This document shows, piece by piece, positions 47,141 through 58,420 of a stretch of DNA of 64,000 nucleotides (its first letter is position 1; every line of letters begins with the position of its first letter). A model generated the notes under the pieces. It saw only the letters and a list, made by a program, of their open reading frames with translations, did not search any database and was not told the DNA's origin. Source of the stretch: Phaeodactylum tricornutum CCAP 1055/1 (Eukaryota > Bacillariophyta > Bacillariophyceae > Surirellales > Neidiaceae); NCBI RefSeq assembly GCF_000150955.2, contig NC_011671.1, positions 1-64,000 on the forward strand, read 5' to 3'. A program made the translations under genes and the position numbers.

Positions 47141-50100
47141 CTAGCGTTTTCGAGGATCCACTCTGTTCGCTGCCGGTGTAGCAGGTGGTGGCGGTGCCTT
47201 CGGAGCTTTGCGAGGATCTGGAGGTCGAGAGGGTGGAGGCGGGATCGGCTTGCTCTCACGAGGCTCGGTCGCTGTCAGTCCAGTCGGAGCATTGTCTATA
47301 ATTTTCGGAGTTTCCTTCTGCCATTCGTTGAGCTCTCCAAAGGACAGCGCCCGACCGCCCCCAAAAATCGGAACCTTCAGCACAGCGTGAGTTTTCCGGG
47401 CGTGAGTAACCAAATCGCTCCAGTATGGATTTACCACAATCGAATCGCAGCGTGCAATCACAAATAAGAAATGCTTTGCGCGAGTCAGAGCGACATTCAT
47501 TCGACGCACGTCGGAAAGGAAGCCAATGCCGTGACTACCCGCCGCACGGACTGCCGAAAAGATTACAATGTTGGCCTCTCGCCCCTGAAAGGCATCGACC
47601 GTATTCACCTCCACGAATTTCTCGTAGTTCGGCCCTAAAGCATCCCCGAAATACTCGCGAAGCATACGAGCTTGTTGAGCATAGGGAGTAATAACAGCAA
47701 CTTTGGTTTCGGCCGACAACCCTCGACTTATTCCTTTCAATCGCATGTACAAGTAGACGGCCAGCTGAGCTTCTCCAGAGTTGGACAAACTTGTGCCGCC
47801 ACGTTCTTCCTTAGAATCGAGGTCGAGAATCATTAAGGGAGAGAAGCTTGGAAGAGTCCGAGTGACCATACCAAGCAGTGGGTTGCCATAATCTGATTTT
47901 CGTACATTTGGCCCATCCAAAAGAGTGCCGCCATAAAAAATATGGCGAGGAAAGTGAGAAATGCTGGGGTGCATTCGGTATTGCTCGTTCAACATGTACA
48001 CGGGTTGCCCAGCTTCTTCCAAACGCTGAAACAGGGATCGATCGTATTTAGAAAGGCGTCCCGAAATGTTAAAGACGGTCGCTGGAAGCTGTTGGGGGTC
48101 GCCAACTAGCACAGCATGTCTCGATCCCAATTGGAACGCAGATAGAGTTGCCGGTTCCACGCTTTGCGCAGCTTCATCGACGACCACAACTTCAAACTTG
48201 TCGGCGGCTTCCATGACACGGTTGCCAGCCGTCCCTAAAGTTGTCATCACCATGTGTACAGAATTTAGGACGTGTGTTTCCATGTTTTGACGAACTTCAA
48301 TATGATTGGTACCATTATCCATCGATCCCTTGACTATTGTGCATCGTTCTAATTCCGCTTTTACCGAAAAGTAGTTCTCCACAAGCTTCACAATCCGACT
48401 CATAAATGCTCGATACTCAGGCATTGCCGTAGCTGGGAAGTGCGTCTCTCCCGGTTCTGGTGGCGGAGGAGCTTCGTACGTGGTTAAGTGGGCGCGGTGA
48501 TTAACAAAATACACCTTTCCCGTTTCGTCAAAGGTATCTTCATCGATACGGATTTCCCAATCCTTGGAAAGCGGCCACGCACTGGCGTTCGTCATGGCGT
48601 GCACTCGACGTCGCAGTCGGGCAATGTCCTGCGAAATTCTGGTCAATTCCATCCGATAGCCCGCGATCGAGGTTTCCAGCCGGCCAGCGTCCATATTCTC
48701 CGCCAGAATAGCGTCTACTTTGGTTTCCAGAGCGACAGGTTTTACTGCAGTACCCTTACCCACGCCAACACGAATCATGCTTGGATTGTACCGTTGACCC
48801 CGTCCATCCACAAAGCCATCCTCCATAATTTTCAATATTATGTTATCCACGGCTGCATTCGATGGAGCACAAACGAGCAATCGAGGTTTGGCGCGACGGG
48901 CCATGTCCAAAGCAGCCTGACGCGTGCCGGTGGGTTGCGTCGCAATACGTCGGACCGATTCGTAGTATTTGTTGTACTGACGAATATGTAAGGAGTTCAA
49001 AACAGCCACGAGCGTGGTTGTTTCTGCTCGACAGCGAGAAAAGAGGAGGTCAGCTGGAGACAGTGCGTGCTGCTACGAATACGTCCTTCGGGCTACTTAC
49101 TTCCAGTTCCTGGCGGTCCTTTGATGAGAGTAAATCCACCTTCTCCGTATTCGTGTGCCGACGCAGCAATGGCTGTAAGCTGCGATGCGTTAAACTTGTG
49201 TTCGGCGTAGTCCAAAAAGCCCTTGCCCAGCGCATTGGCGCCGCCCATTCGTTCCAGGAGCTGTTCCGTTGTTTGGTTCCGGCTCAATTTGCGACGATTC
49301 TGCGCGTTGGCGAGATGTTCGGCCAAAAGGTACCGTTGCACCGGGAGCGTGTCAACTTGACAGAGCGCCGTGAATTCACGCAGCGCTGTAACGTTGCTCC
49401 CAATTTTGACGAGAAACATGTTGGTGGTGGTGGGAGATGCATTGGATGATCTCGGCGCGGAACCGTTCCTGGTACTCAGCTTGGCCCACAACCGCTTGGA
49501 AATTTTCAGAGTTAAACCAGCCACTTCGCCCCGACTCATTTCAACGTGACCAATCAGTCCGACATCTTTGTAGGCAGCAGGATCGTTGGGATCTTGTCCC
49601 AAAGGTGGTGCTGGTGGTGTCTTGCGGCTTTGGGACAAGTCTCGCAAGATATGTTCGTATGGAGGAATCAGTAACAAGACGAGATCGTGTGGGAAGAATT
49701 TCATACCCCGCCCGGTCCCCCTTTGTTGCGGTTGGATCGTCACGTATCCTCCGGTATCGTGTTCATCCCAGCCACTGGAGGCGTTAAACATATCACCAGT
49801 CCCCCGAAACCTTCGGGGTCCGTTGGTGGAGGTTTGGACCTGCACAGCGAGAGGTGCGGATGCGTTGAGTCCAGCCTCCTGCAGTAGCTGGGCCCGGCAT
49901 TCGGCCAGGCAGAGTGGAGCCCAGGCTGCCATGTAGTGACGCGCGTTCAAAAAGACGTTGGGAAGCGGCTTTTTCTGCATTGTGGTACTCTGATCGTTTG
50001 TGTCTAGTTGCTGCCGTTGGGATCTCTGGTAAGACGCATACTGGGATACGAAATCCCATTCGCGCAAATGTTTCCAGAAGTCGTCGGCGTGGACTGCGTT

Positions 50101-50787
50101 AACACCACTTGCGGCACCGCTGAGGTTCGCAGCATCCAGCGGCGTTGAAGATACGTTTTGTACCAGTTGTGCTAGACTACCGCTGGTGACTGTTTTGGAC
50201 CCACTCGCCGCATTGGCGTTGCGAGTGGATACCGTTTTGCGCTGAAGCCGTGGAGACGATTTGCTTCCGGTGGTCGTAGCGTGCACAGACTGTTTGGGAT
50301 CGTTCGCTCCAGCTTTGACCCTTGCCGCGGCCATCAACGCTGCCGCGGGAGGAATGTTGCCTTTGCGTTTGAGTGTGGGGCGCTTTTGCACAGTCACTGG
50401 GTGATTAGAGGAGGATGAAGGCTTGGTTGGTGGGGCTTGTTGAGAGCCGGTGTCGGTTGCCGGTCTCGTTGAGGAGGCTTTCCTGGAGGGCTCTACACGC
50501 TTCCGCTTGGCCGGAAGGGGACGTGATTGGGATGTAAAATTGCGTGATGAATTGGAACGGGATTCGAATTGATGGGACGCGGTGGATTCAGTCAAATCAA
50601 TCACGTTCGGGGGAGGAGCCGACGTGCGGTGGCTCTCACCCTTTGCGCAAGGGGGCACGGGTGGAGAAGTGCTACTACCAATGGACGAAGCTGGCGGTTT
50701 TGGCGGCTTGAGTTTTGCCGCTAGTTGTCTTTGGCGATCGAGAATCTCACGTTCCTTGGCGGAGGTTTTGTTGGGGTTGCTGGACAT
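47141..50787 (-). CDS. Senataxin/Sen1-like SF1 helicase
   Basis: Exon 1 is 50787-49101 and exon 2 is 49023-47141; the 77-bp intron interrupts the catalytic Lys codon of Walker A ([12 protein letters not shown]). The spliced protein is 1189 residues. Residues 1-230 are disordered, Ser/Pro/Lys-rich. The helicase core shows motif Ia (C-A-P-S-N-A-A-V-D), motif II D-E-A-A-Q, motif III G-D-P-Q-Q-L-P-A-T-V, motif IV L-N-E-Q-Y-R-M-H-P, motif V V-D-A-F-Q-G-R-E and motif VI R-M-N-V-A-L-T-R-A. This is the UPF1-like family, and DEAAQ favours the Sen1/senataxin branch, which unwinds RNA:DNA hybrids. The C-terminus is Pro-rich with R-D/P-R-K repeats. Confidence 0.9.
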
Positions 50788-51814
50788 GACAATCGGACAG
50801 AAGAGAGATCAATCGAGGGAGCTGTGGTGTTTGGGTATGTTTTGGGCTACCGGCGTTTCCGGGATGTATTTTGAAACGAACGAAAACAACAATTGGATTC
50901 GACCAGTATAAAGTGATTGCACTAACAATAGCGATAGAAGACTGACGATGACAACGACGACGAATCCCCTGAGGTTAATTTGAAAATCGCAACGTGTGTC
51001 CGACAACTACGACGTTTTCGTACGGTCCAGCGCCAGGGAATGCCCCGGGAGATCCGTCCGTACCTAACGCGCGTGGCTGATAGCCCCGAAATTTGCCTTC
51101 GACTACGAAAAAAAGTGCAAACAGCTGAAGAAAAGTGCAAGGGTCGCGCGTCACTGCGTCTACGGTGGGGGATGATGGCGACACGGAACGACGCCATGGT
51201 CGAGAAACCATCGGTAGGCGTTTCGGGATGTCGGGAAACAAACCCTGATATTGTGGAGAACATGGGGCTATCGAAGGAAGCAAGGGCCAGACGTCCGCAC
51301 GTACCGGTCGCACGATTTTGCAATAAGCGCCCTCCGTCTCATGGTAGGTAGTTGGTATGGTACGTGTCGTCCAGATGAATAGGGAGATAGGTACCTATGT
51401 CGTAGAGCAGTCCAAGAACAGTTACTTAAAGTGAGCTGGATCCGGGCGGGATCGAAGCACTTATATTGATGTGAGACGTACTTTTGTCGCTTCCTATGTC
51501 TGTAGTCACTAAGCACCATCGCTCTTTCGCACTGGGGAGCGCCCAGGCCTCGTTCCTTAGAACCGTAACGCACAACAACCCCAATCGGACAAAGTCCCTT
51601 ACCCCCGGTTCATGGCGGCGTTGTGACTGTAAACCAAGGTCTTTCCTTCTTTCGATCGATCTAGCGATACGGCACTGTTTTTCCTTCGAGTTTGTTGGTA
51701 AAGATCCGACCATTTTTCGCTCGTAATCCTAGTTTTGCAGTTGCAGTTAGCTCTGTTCCAGACGGACTCCCAGCTCGCGGAGCGTAGGATTCGTACCGAA
51801 CCAACGAGTGAAGA
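50788..51814. other. About 1 kb between divergent genes
   Basis: Shared upstream region of the helicase (minus) and the golgin (plus). Basic frames overlap at 50980-51351 and on the other strand; the former starts at TTG, and its first ATG (51040) would give about 103 residues (M-P-R-E-I-R-P-Y-L) without a recognised family. No firm gene. Confidence 0.35.
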
Positions 51815-54800
51815 ATGTGGCGGCATTTGAACGTCCGCGACACCATTCACAAAATTGGTAACGCGGTAGCTCCGCCTTTGGAAGAAGACGAAGACATTGA
51901 CAGTCAAGACGAAGAATACTATCTCGAAGAAGAGGACGAGGATGGCGACGAGGACTATCTCAGTGACGGAGAGCAACATCCCGAAGAGCCGCGACCCGCC
52001 TTGGGCTTTGCCGGATTGCTTTCGCGAGCCTTGGATTCCCAACAACGACAACACGAACAACAAGAAACTGACGAGGAGTGTTCGGAAGAATTGGACGATA
52101 CGGAACGAACTGATGGAGAATTATACGATTTGGAAATCGTCCCGCAAACCTTGCCGGACGCGGCGGTAGAAGCGACACCCACTAGCGCAACGACACACCA
52201 CGATTCCCACAACATCTCCCATGCAGCGTTGGAGAATACCCCAGCGCACACGTCGGAAACGCTCGACGCGAGTGACAACGGAAGCGCTCGGTCCCTCACC
52301 GGTCGGGCGACCGAAACACCGTCGCCCGTGCGACCATTCCGTCCGCTGGAACGAGAACGGGGGAGTGTGACACCCGTCTCGGAACGATCGCGGACGCGAT
52401 CACGAGGAAACTCTACTGCTAGTTTGTCGAATGCTCCGGATAGCGTCCAGGACGGGTCGGAACACGGACAACACTCTCTGGATAACAATTCATTGCGCAG
52501 CATTCCCGAATTCACCGCTGCGCCCCCCAGTGGCACCCTGCACGCGTCCGTTACCTCCGTGGCGTCCACGTCCTACACACACCAAACGAGTAGTAGCACG
52601 GTGGTAGACCCACTCTTGGGTAGTACCACATCGATTCTACCGGATGACAACTCTTCGTCGTCTCGTCTGGAAAATTCGACGTCCTCTCACCAACGCCGGC
52701 GAGCACAACGTCAACCTCCACCTGATGTTGTTCCATCAGCTACGTTCAATCGGCCTCCATCGACCAATAATCCAACCGGTCCAGAAACTGCCTTTGCGCA
52801 CGCGGCTTTTCAAAACTGTCATCCAACAGAAGCCACAAGTACACGCCAAAAGCTTACCGGACATTTGCCAAGAGCCAACGGAGCGGTACAGCCGTTGTCC
52901 AATTCTTCTCGACCCCGACCCAAATCGCGCAACGGCAGTAACAGTAGTAACAACGGCAGTGGGCACATTCGACTTGCAGCCATTCCGATTTTAGAAGATA
53001 GCGACGAGACGCCCACGACGGCTCTCACGCACAACCCATCCGACGCCAACGACAAGCCTCCCCGCTCACCAAGGCAACGAATGAGAGAACACGTCGTAGT
53101 GATCGGAAAGGATGCCGACAAAAGCGACGTAAGCAATACGGGGGACACAGGGGATAACGAAATAAAGTCTCTAGTGGTGGAACACGAAAGGGAATTGGCC
53201 AAGCAAGTTTCCAGCTCTGGCGAAGGCAACTCGCGGTTGCTAGAAAGTTTGAACGCATCCGTTGAAGCATCTAAACACACCGTGTCGACACAAGACGGGA
53301 AAGATCAGCATCAAATCGATGTCCTAGAGCATCGTTGCAGGGTGCTCGAACAGTCTTTGAAACAGGCCGAGGATCGTGTCATTATTTTGCAACAAGATGC
53401 GCGACAGAGATTCGAACAGGACGAGAACAAACAGCAGTCGCAGATGATGGCCTTTTCGGAAAAGGAAGCGCGCTTATTGCAGGCAGCGGCTGAAGATCAT
53501 GAACACGAGATGCGACAATTGCGTCATGCACAAGAACTACAGGTGCAAAGTTTACAGCACTCTTTTGCGGAGGAACGAGAAGCAGCGGACAAGGCCCGTC
53601 AACAACTTCACCAGCTTTTGGAAGACGCCAATGCGAGGGCTGATGAAGCCGAACGGGAAAGTTACGAGACGAAGCAATACCAGGAGAAATCCCGTACGCA
53701 GCAGGAGCAACAGGAAGTCCGAGCGTTACGACGGGCTGAAGACAAACTGGTCCAAGCACTCGCACAGTTGGATGAACGAGACGAAAGCATTCGGACACTG
53801 AAGACGTCTTTAGCCGAAATGAAATCGGCTGCAGATGAACAACAACATGCTTCCCAGGAGGCTGAAGAAGAGCTGGAAGAACTTCACGAAGAAAACGAGA
53901 ACATGCGACATCATGTATCGACGATGGAATCCGAAATGAAAGTGTTAAGGGAAAAGGTAGCTAATTTGCAATCCGATGCTGACAGTCTCAGTCATGTTAA
54001 GGTGAGTCCAAAGGCTCGAAAGCGTTTACCTGCCATTCGCGTGAGATTTTCTCACATCTTTTGCATTTCGATGAACAGATGGAGTTGCGAATGCTCCAAG
54101 AGGATCGAGACCGTGACCGTGCCAAGAACGAATCAGTGGCGATTAATGCGGAGTCAAGTACGGCACAACTCGAGACAGAACGAGACGCAGCCAAGGCAGA
54201 AGCGCGAGACTTGAAACAACAGCTTGTTGCGGGGCTTGCCGATTTAGAAGTTGTCCGAGCGGACTACGATCGTGTCATTTTGTCGAATAGCAATCTCCAG
54301 AATGCTCTTGAATCTTTCCAAAACGAACGCGAAGCGGAAAGATCCATTATGGAAGATCAGCGTCGGGCCCAAGAAGACGCCACGGCTGCCGCGCATGCGG
54401 CAGCCTTGGATGCCATACGACAAGTCCATGAGGCACGTATACATGAAATTCAGCATACGGCGGACAGTGCAGTGCAAAAGTCAATCCAGCAAGTCCGCGA
54501 ACTCGAAGTAAAATTGGAACAATATAGGATTGACAATGTGCAAATGAGACGCTCACTTGACGAGGCCATCATCCGACTGCAATCGAACCAAGAAGATGTG
54601 ATTGATCGATCTCTGATGAAGAATATTCTTCTTGATTGGCTCTCCAAAACGCAAAGCAAAGAAAAACGACAAGTGTTGGAAGTGATGGCTAGTGTTTTGC
54701 ATTTTTCAGACGAAGAAAAAGAAAAGGTGCACATTACAGACCAGGCGGGTCGCTTTGGAAGGGTGGTGGAAACGTTTACCGCTCCTCTACCGCCACCGAA

Positions 54801-54879
54801 AGCTGATATGCAGAAACTGGAAGGTGATAATGTTCGAGACAAATGGGTAAATTTTCTTTTGGCAGAGACAGAAGATTGA
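51815..54879 (+). CDS. Golgin-type coiled-coil protein with GRIP/GRAB-like end
   Basis: Exons 51815-54001 and 54079-54879; the 77-bp intron is in phase 0 (S-H-V-K|M-E-L-R). The 995-residue protein starts with a short amphipathic segment (L-N-V-R-D-T-I-H-K-I-G-N-A-V-A), then about 450 residues of acidic, Ser/Thr-rich disorder. From about 450 to 900 it is almost continuous coiled coil with Gln/Glu/Arg heptads. The end (about 920-965) reads D-R-S-L-M-K-N-I-L-L-D-W-L then V-M-A-S-V-L-H-F-S-D-E-E-K-E, resembling GRIP or GRAB domains that bind ARF/ARL GTPases at the Golgi. A vesicle-tethering role at the Golgi is inferred. Confidence 0.82.
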
Positions 54880-55269
54880 AAATAATGGTTCTATCACGAT
54901 TCGTTTTATTCGCTAACATAAGCAATGTTTAGCTTGTCATCGGGTTTGGCTACCAGAAATCATGTTTTGCTTAAAACGTCGTTTTGGTGTCTTACGTAGA
55001 GTCTAGTGCTACGGTAAGAGGACAAGTGGTTGCATTCTCCATTCAGTCCAATTGCGGTTGATGCCTCAAGCTTTGCAAAGATGTTTGAGCATAGAACGAA
55101 AGCAGCCTTCATTTACGGTCCACCTGAGAGTGATGTTCTACTGAGATTATCGAACGACAAGGACAAATTGTATACAAATATATATACGACATCCTCACAT
55201 CAATACTAAAATTTATCATGCAACATGAAGCAATCGCGTGGTAACGATTTTGTGCAATGAAACTTACAG
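54880..55269. other. Intergenic region between convergent genes
   Basis: About 390 bp. CTTACAGTTAAG at 55263-55274 is another ACAGT-type word, here close to a 3' end and not a start. No gene. Confidence 0.4.
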
Positions 55270-55463
55270 TTAAGTCGAGCTGAAGTTAAGCTTGAAGCGT
55301 TCGTTGACCAGCAATAGATTCCATTTCACATAGTCTCCGCCTCCGTGCCGAACTAACTCCCTTTTTGCCTTTTCCTGTTCTTCGCTTCTAAACTTTACGG
55401 AGAAGAATCTTCCTATGGCTTCGCTGTGCTGCTTCCATAAAGAGAAGACGTCCTGATCCGTAG

Positions 55464-57169
55464 TCATAACTTACATGCAAGCCCATCCGTACTCTCCATC
55501 TCGCTTTTTAGCTCGTTGAAGCCTTTGGTCAGAATTGCATCGAAGTCTTGGAATTGCTTCTTCACACCGTGACTAATGGAATCGTTTACAGAAAGAGAGT
55601 CAATCGAGCCATCACTAGAAAGATCGTCATCTTGACTTTGTTCCTCCAGCAGCCTTTGTTTACGCAAAGCTTTGCCTTTGCGTACGAAAAGATTATCTTT
55701 GACAGACATCGCTATTTCACCGACAATGGCTTCTCTTTGAGGTTTAATTCTTTGACAGTTCCTAAAAACTCTCTCAAATTTTCCTTTTTTCTTAGATCGC
55801 CAAGGTCGACGATCCGTTGAATGGCAAATCGGCGCCGTCCTGGAACTCTCCGAGGATTTATTGACCAAAGCTCCGCTCCTTTCACCTGAAAGTGTACGAC
55901 CAGAGTGACATTCAATCAAGTTCACAATAGGAAGGGCTGCTTCCTCGTCGCGAATTTCCCATTCGACATCGCCCCCTTCTATTTCGTGCGCCGATGCCGT
56001 GTCGGGTGCACTTTTGTAGCTCAGCTCCCTTGGTAATGCCAAAAGTTTCACACACCGTCCTGGATGCACAATGGTTGCCATAGACAAAGACGGTTTCTTG
56101 CTTTGTGACAATTGGTTATCTAAATCGCCGAGGCCTGTATTGTTACTGTCCAGGATCTCGGTACTTTCCGACAAAATCGATTCATCGTTATCGAACATTG
56201 GATCATCCTCTGACTTGTTTCGACTAGCAACCCGGTTCCTACGCCTCATCCAAGAGACCAGCAACAACCCAAGGCTAACCACAGCGGCACCAGCAATTCC
56301 TATTGTTCCAGAATTAGAAATACCTCGACGGTTTATTTCTGGTGCTGCAGTACTGTCGGTGAGATCGATAGTTTTAGTCGGTGCAGGTGATGAGATATTG
56401 TTTGTTGTCAGTACAGTACCGGCGGTTGGGATGAAATTTGACGTTTGGTGCGCCTGTGGCACCGTCGATGGCCTTGACTCTGCACTGGGCGGGCCGCTTG
56501 GTGAGCTCCCCTCCGTGTCAAGCTGCGCATCGGAAGCCGGTTCTTTTATAGCATCAGGAAGCAGCGATTATGTAAGGGACAAAGGGCGCCCAAGCCTCGG
56601 ACCTCTCGGAAGAGGAAAGAACGCCTTTACTTACCAGGAGCAAACAATTTGTTGGATAGCAGCAACGGGTAAACTTTCCCGCAAAGTTTCCTAATGTCTC
56701 CTTGGTTTTCGAACTCTATGCCTTCGTTGATAAGAGTCTGAAGGCATTCCTCAGCTTCGTCCTTCGCTGCTGATAAACATTGATCCTCGAAGAACGAGAG
56801 CTGTAAATCTACGGGCAGATGAGCAAAAGATTTGCCTTTTGGAAATTTACATTCAATACCGGCGAGCGGTATTTTCTTGCAATAGTCAAAAATGAAATCA
56901 CCGAAGTCGTCCTCAGAAAGCGGTCCATAATTTGCTTGCTCCGCCAGCTCCAACTGACAATGGAACATGAATGCCTCTTGACCAAGCATATAGTCACCAT
57001 GGAAGTACTTGTGTCGCGAACTCGATTTAGACTTGGATTTCAGTGATCGTCGCGGCCGCTTACCGAGCTTGGCTTTTGAGACGTCTCCCTTGATAGCCGA
57101 AGCCAATGGCAGGCCTAAACCAGCAAGTACGGAGAGGAGAGAGATGAGCGAAGACTGGGCCATTCTCAT
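55464..57169 (-). CDS. Type I membrane protein with Cys-rich luminal domain
   Basis: Exon 1 is 57169-56635 and exon 2 is 56542-55464; the 92-bp intron splits a Glu codon (F-A-P-E-P-A-S). The product is 537 residues. A signal peptide (S-L-I-S-L-L-S-V-L-A-G-L-G) is followed by a basic stretch and a luminal domain with eight spaced Cys (F-H-C, D-Y-C, E-C-K-F, Q-C-L, E-C-L, L-C-G). A Ser/Thr/Pro linker leads to a membrane helix (I-G-I-A-G-A-A-V-V-S-L-G-L-L-L-V) near 250, M-R-R-R-N and a 270-residue cytosolic tail. An open frame of 65 codons (55467-55270) overlaps the stop by ATGA and might be an alternative last exon. Confidence 0.75.
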
Positions 57170-57874
57170 GTGAAGGAACGCTTTGACGATATAGAATGAA
57201 TTCTCAAAGCGCACTGTTTTTGATTAAGGTGTGCTTTTCTCCTTCATGAAAGTAGAAGCAAATTCACAGTCAATGTTAGCATGTCGGAGGGACCCTAAAA
57301 GCTGTGTAGAGAGCCAAAAAATGAGAGGAACGGTAGACCGGTTGCTTGTATGCGTTGAAAAGGCTGAATTATACATACAACTATGCATAGATATTTGAAT
57401 CCAATTTATGGAATCAACGCTTCGTGGGTCCGTATCTCTTCATTTCCAAAACCCGGAATGTGCCATATATATGCCTTTGGATGACGCCTTCTATTCTAAA
57501 TCTCGTCCCTACGTGCCCAGGTTCGTAAGCCCGGTAGACAATCAATATCAGATCTTCGCCGAAGCTCCCCGCTTCGTCCGCAGAATACAAGTTCTTCCGT
57601 GGCGTTTCTGCCGATAGAAGCGACACATTGTATGCTATGCACTCTGCCTGTAAGTAGTTAACTATTAAGACGAATGCATCGCCGCCTATCAGAGGATTCA
57701 CACCGTACCTGTCGTTGCATTGTTCGGCAAGGCATTTTTCATGTCGTACGGTCGCGTCCCTTCGAATTGGACCGGCACCAGCACCAGCACTTCTAGATTG
57801 GAGTCGTCTGTGCAGCGCTAAATATGATTGGGCAGGTCAATATCAAAGGTTAGCTTGTCTAACGCTCGTTCGCT
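57170..57874. other. Gene-poor stretch with unexplained minus-strand frame
   Basis: A minus-strand frame at 57701-57414 reads plausibly (A-E-T-P-R-K-N-L-Y-S-A-D-E-A-G) and may be part of a decayed gene connected to V-Q-F-E-G-T-R-P-Y-D-M-K just upstream (about 57780-57730), in a different frame. No intron joins them cleanly. Family unknown. Confidence 0.35.
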
Positions 57875-57970
57875 CACAGACGGAACCGTTCAAGCCAATA
57901 CTGACCATCCTTTCGTTGGGTGAGCTGCCGCTATTATGGTCGCAGACTTTCACCCGAAAATCGCTGGCGT
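57875..57970 (-). pseudogene. Relic of an M11-like protease C-terminus
   Basis: The minus strand here reads V-K-V-C-D-H-N-S-G-S-S-P-N-E-R-M-V-S-I-G-L, nearly the same as the end of the protease at 61686-63209 (V-K-V-C-D-Q-I-S-G-N-G-S-S-P-D-A-L-M-V-S-I-G-L). Only about 100 bp are recognisable; the catalytic part is gone. It points to a third, lost member of the tandem array. Confidence 0.7.
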
Positions 57971-58420
57971 GTTGACCGGTAACTGAAAGAGGCGGAGTCA
58001 TAGGAGTGAGATTTTCATGTGGCCTCTCCTATCTGAAAAATCATTTTACCACTGGCTTTTTTTTAGAGAGAAAAATACAATGACACGGACGATTAGTACA
58101 CAGTTGCAAAAAGATTCGTAGAGCAGTTCAAATTAAACATAATACGTACGAGTAAAAGGGATCTTAGACTATTGGAAAGATAGTAGCTTTCTATTTGGAA
58201 GTTCCGTCGTCCCAGAAATTGTCCCTGTACATGGATTTATGAGGGGAGGTTTTTCTCGTAGTTCCTCTTGAGTAGGCCGTGACTTTACTGTTAACCGGCC
58301 CATTTCCCCGGGTCCAATTCCGTTCCGCCTCGGCTTTCGTGGATACCAATACCGTAGCCGGCTTATGAATTCCTCTTATAACCCCCTCCAGAACAAAGCA
58401 GTTCGGGTTACCGTGGGTCT
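57971..58420. other. 3' flank of the protease gene
   Basis: About 450 bp, no frame with family signal. It separates the relic from the first intact protease. Confidence 0.4.

Noticed and set aside
50980-51351. 123-codon basic frame between the helicase and golgin genes
   Set aside because: Starts at TTG and has an equally long frame opposite; no family. Kept only as a note in the intergenic entry.
55270-55467. Separate 65-residue gene overlapping the type I membrane protein stop
   Set aside because: It has no promoter space of its own. An alternative last exon is more likely, but every standard splice I tried from the GTAAGT donor met a stop.
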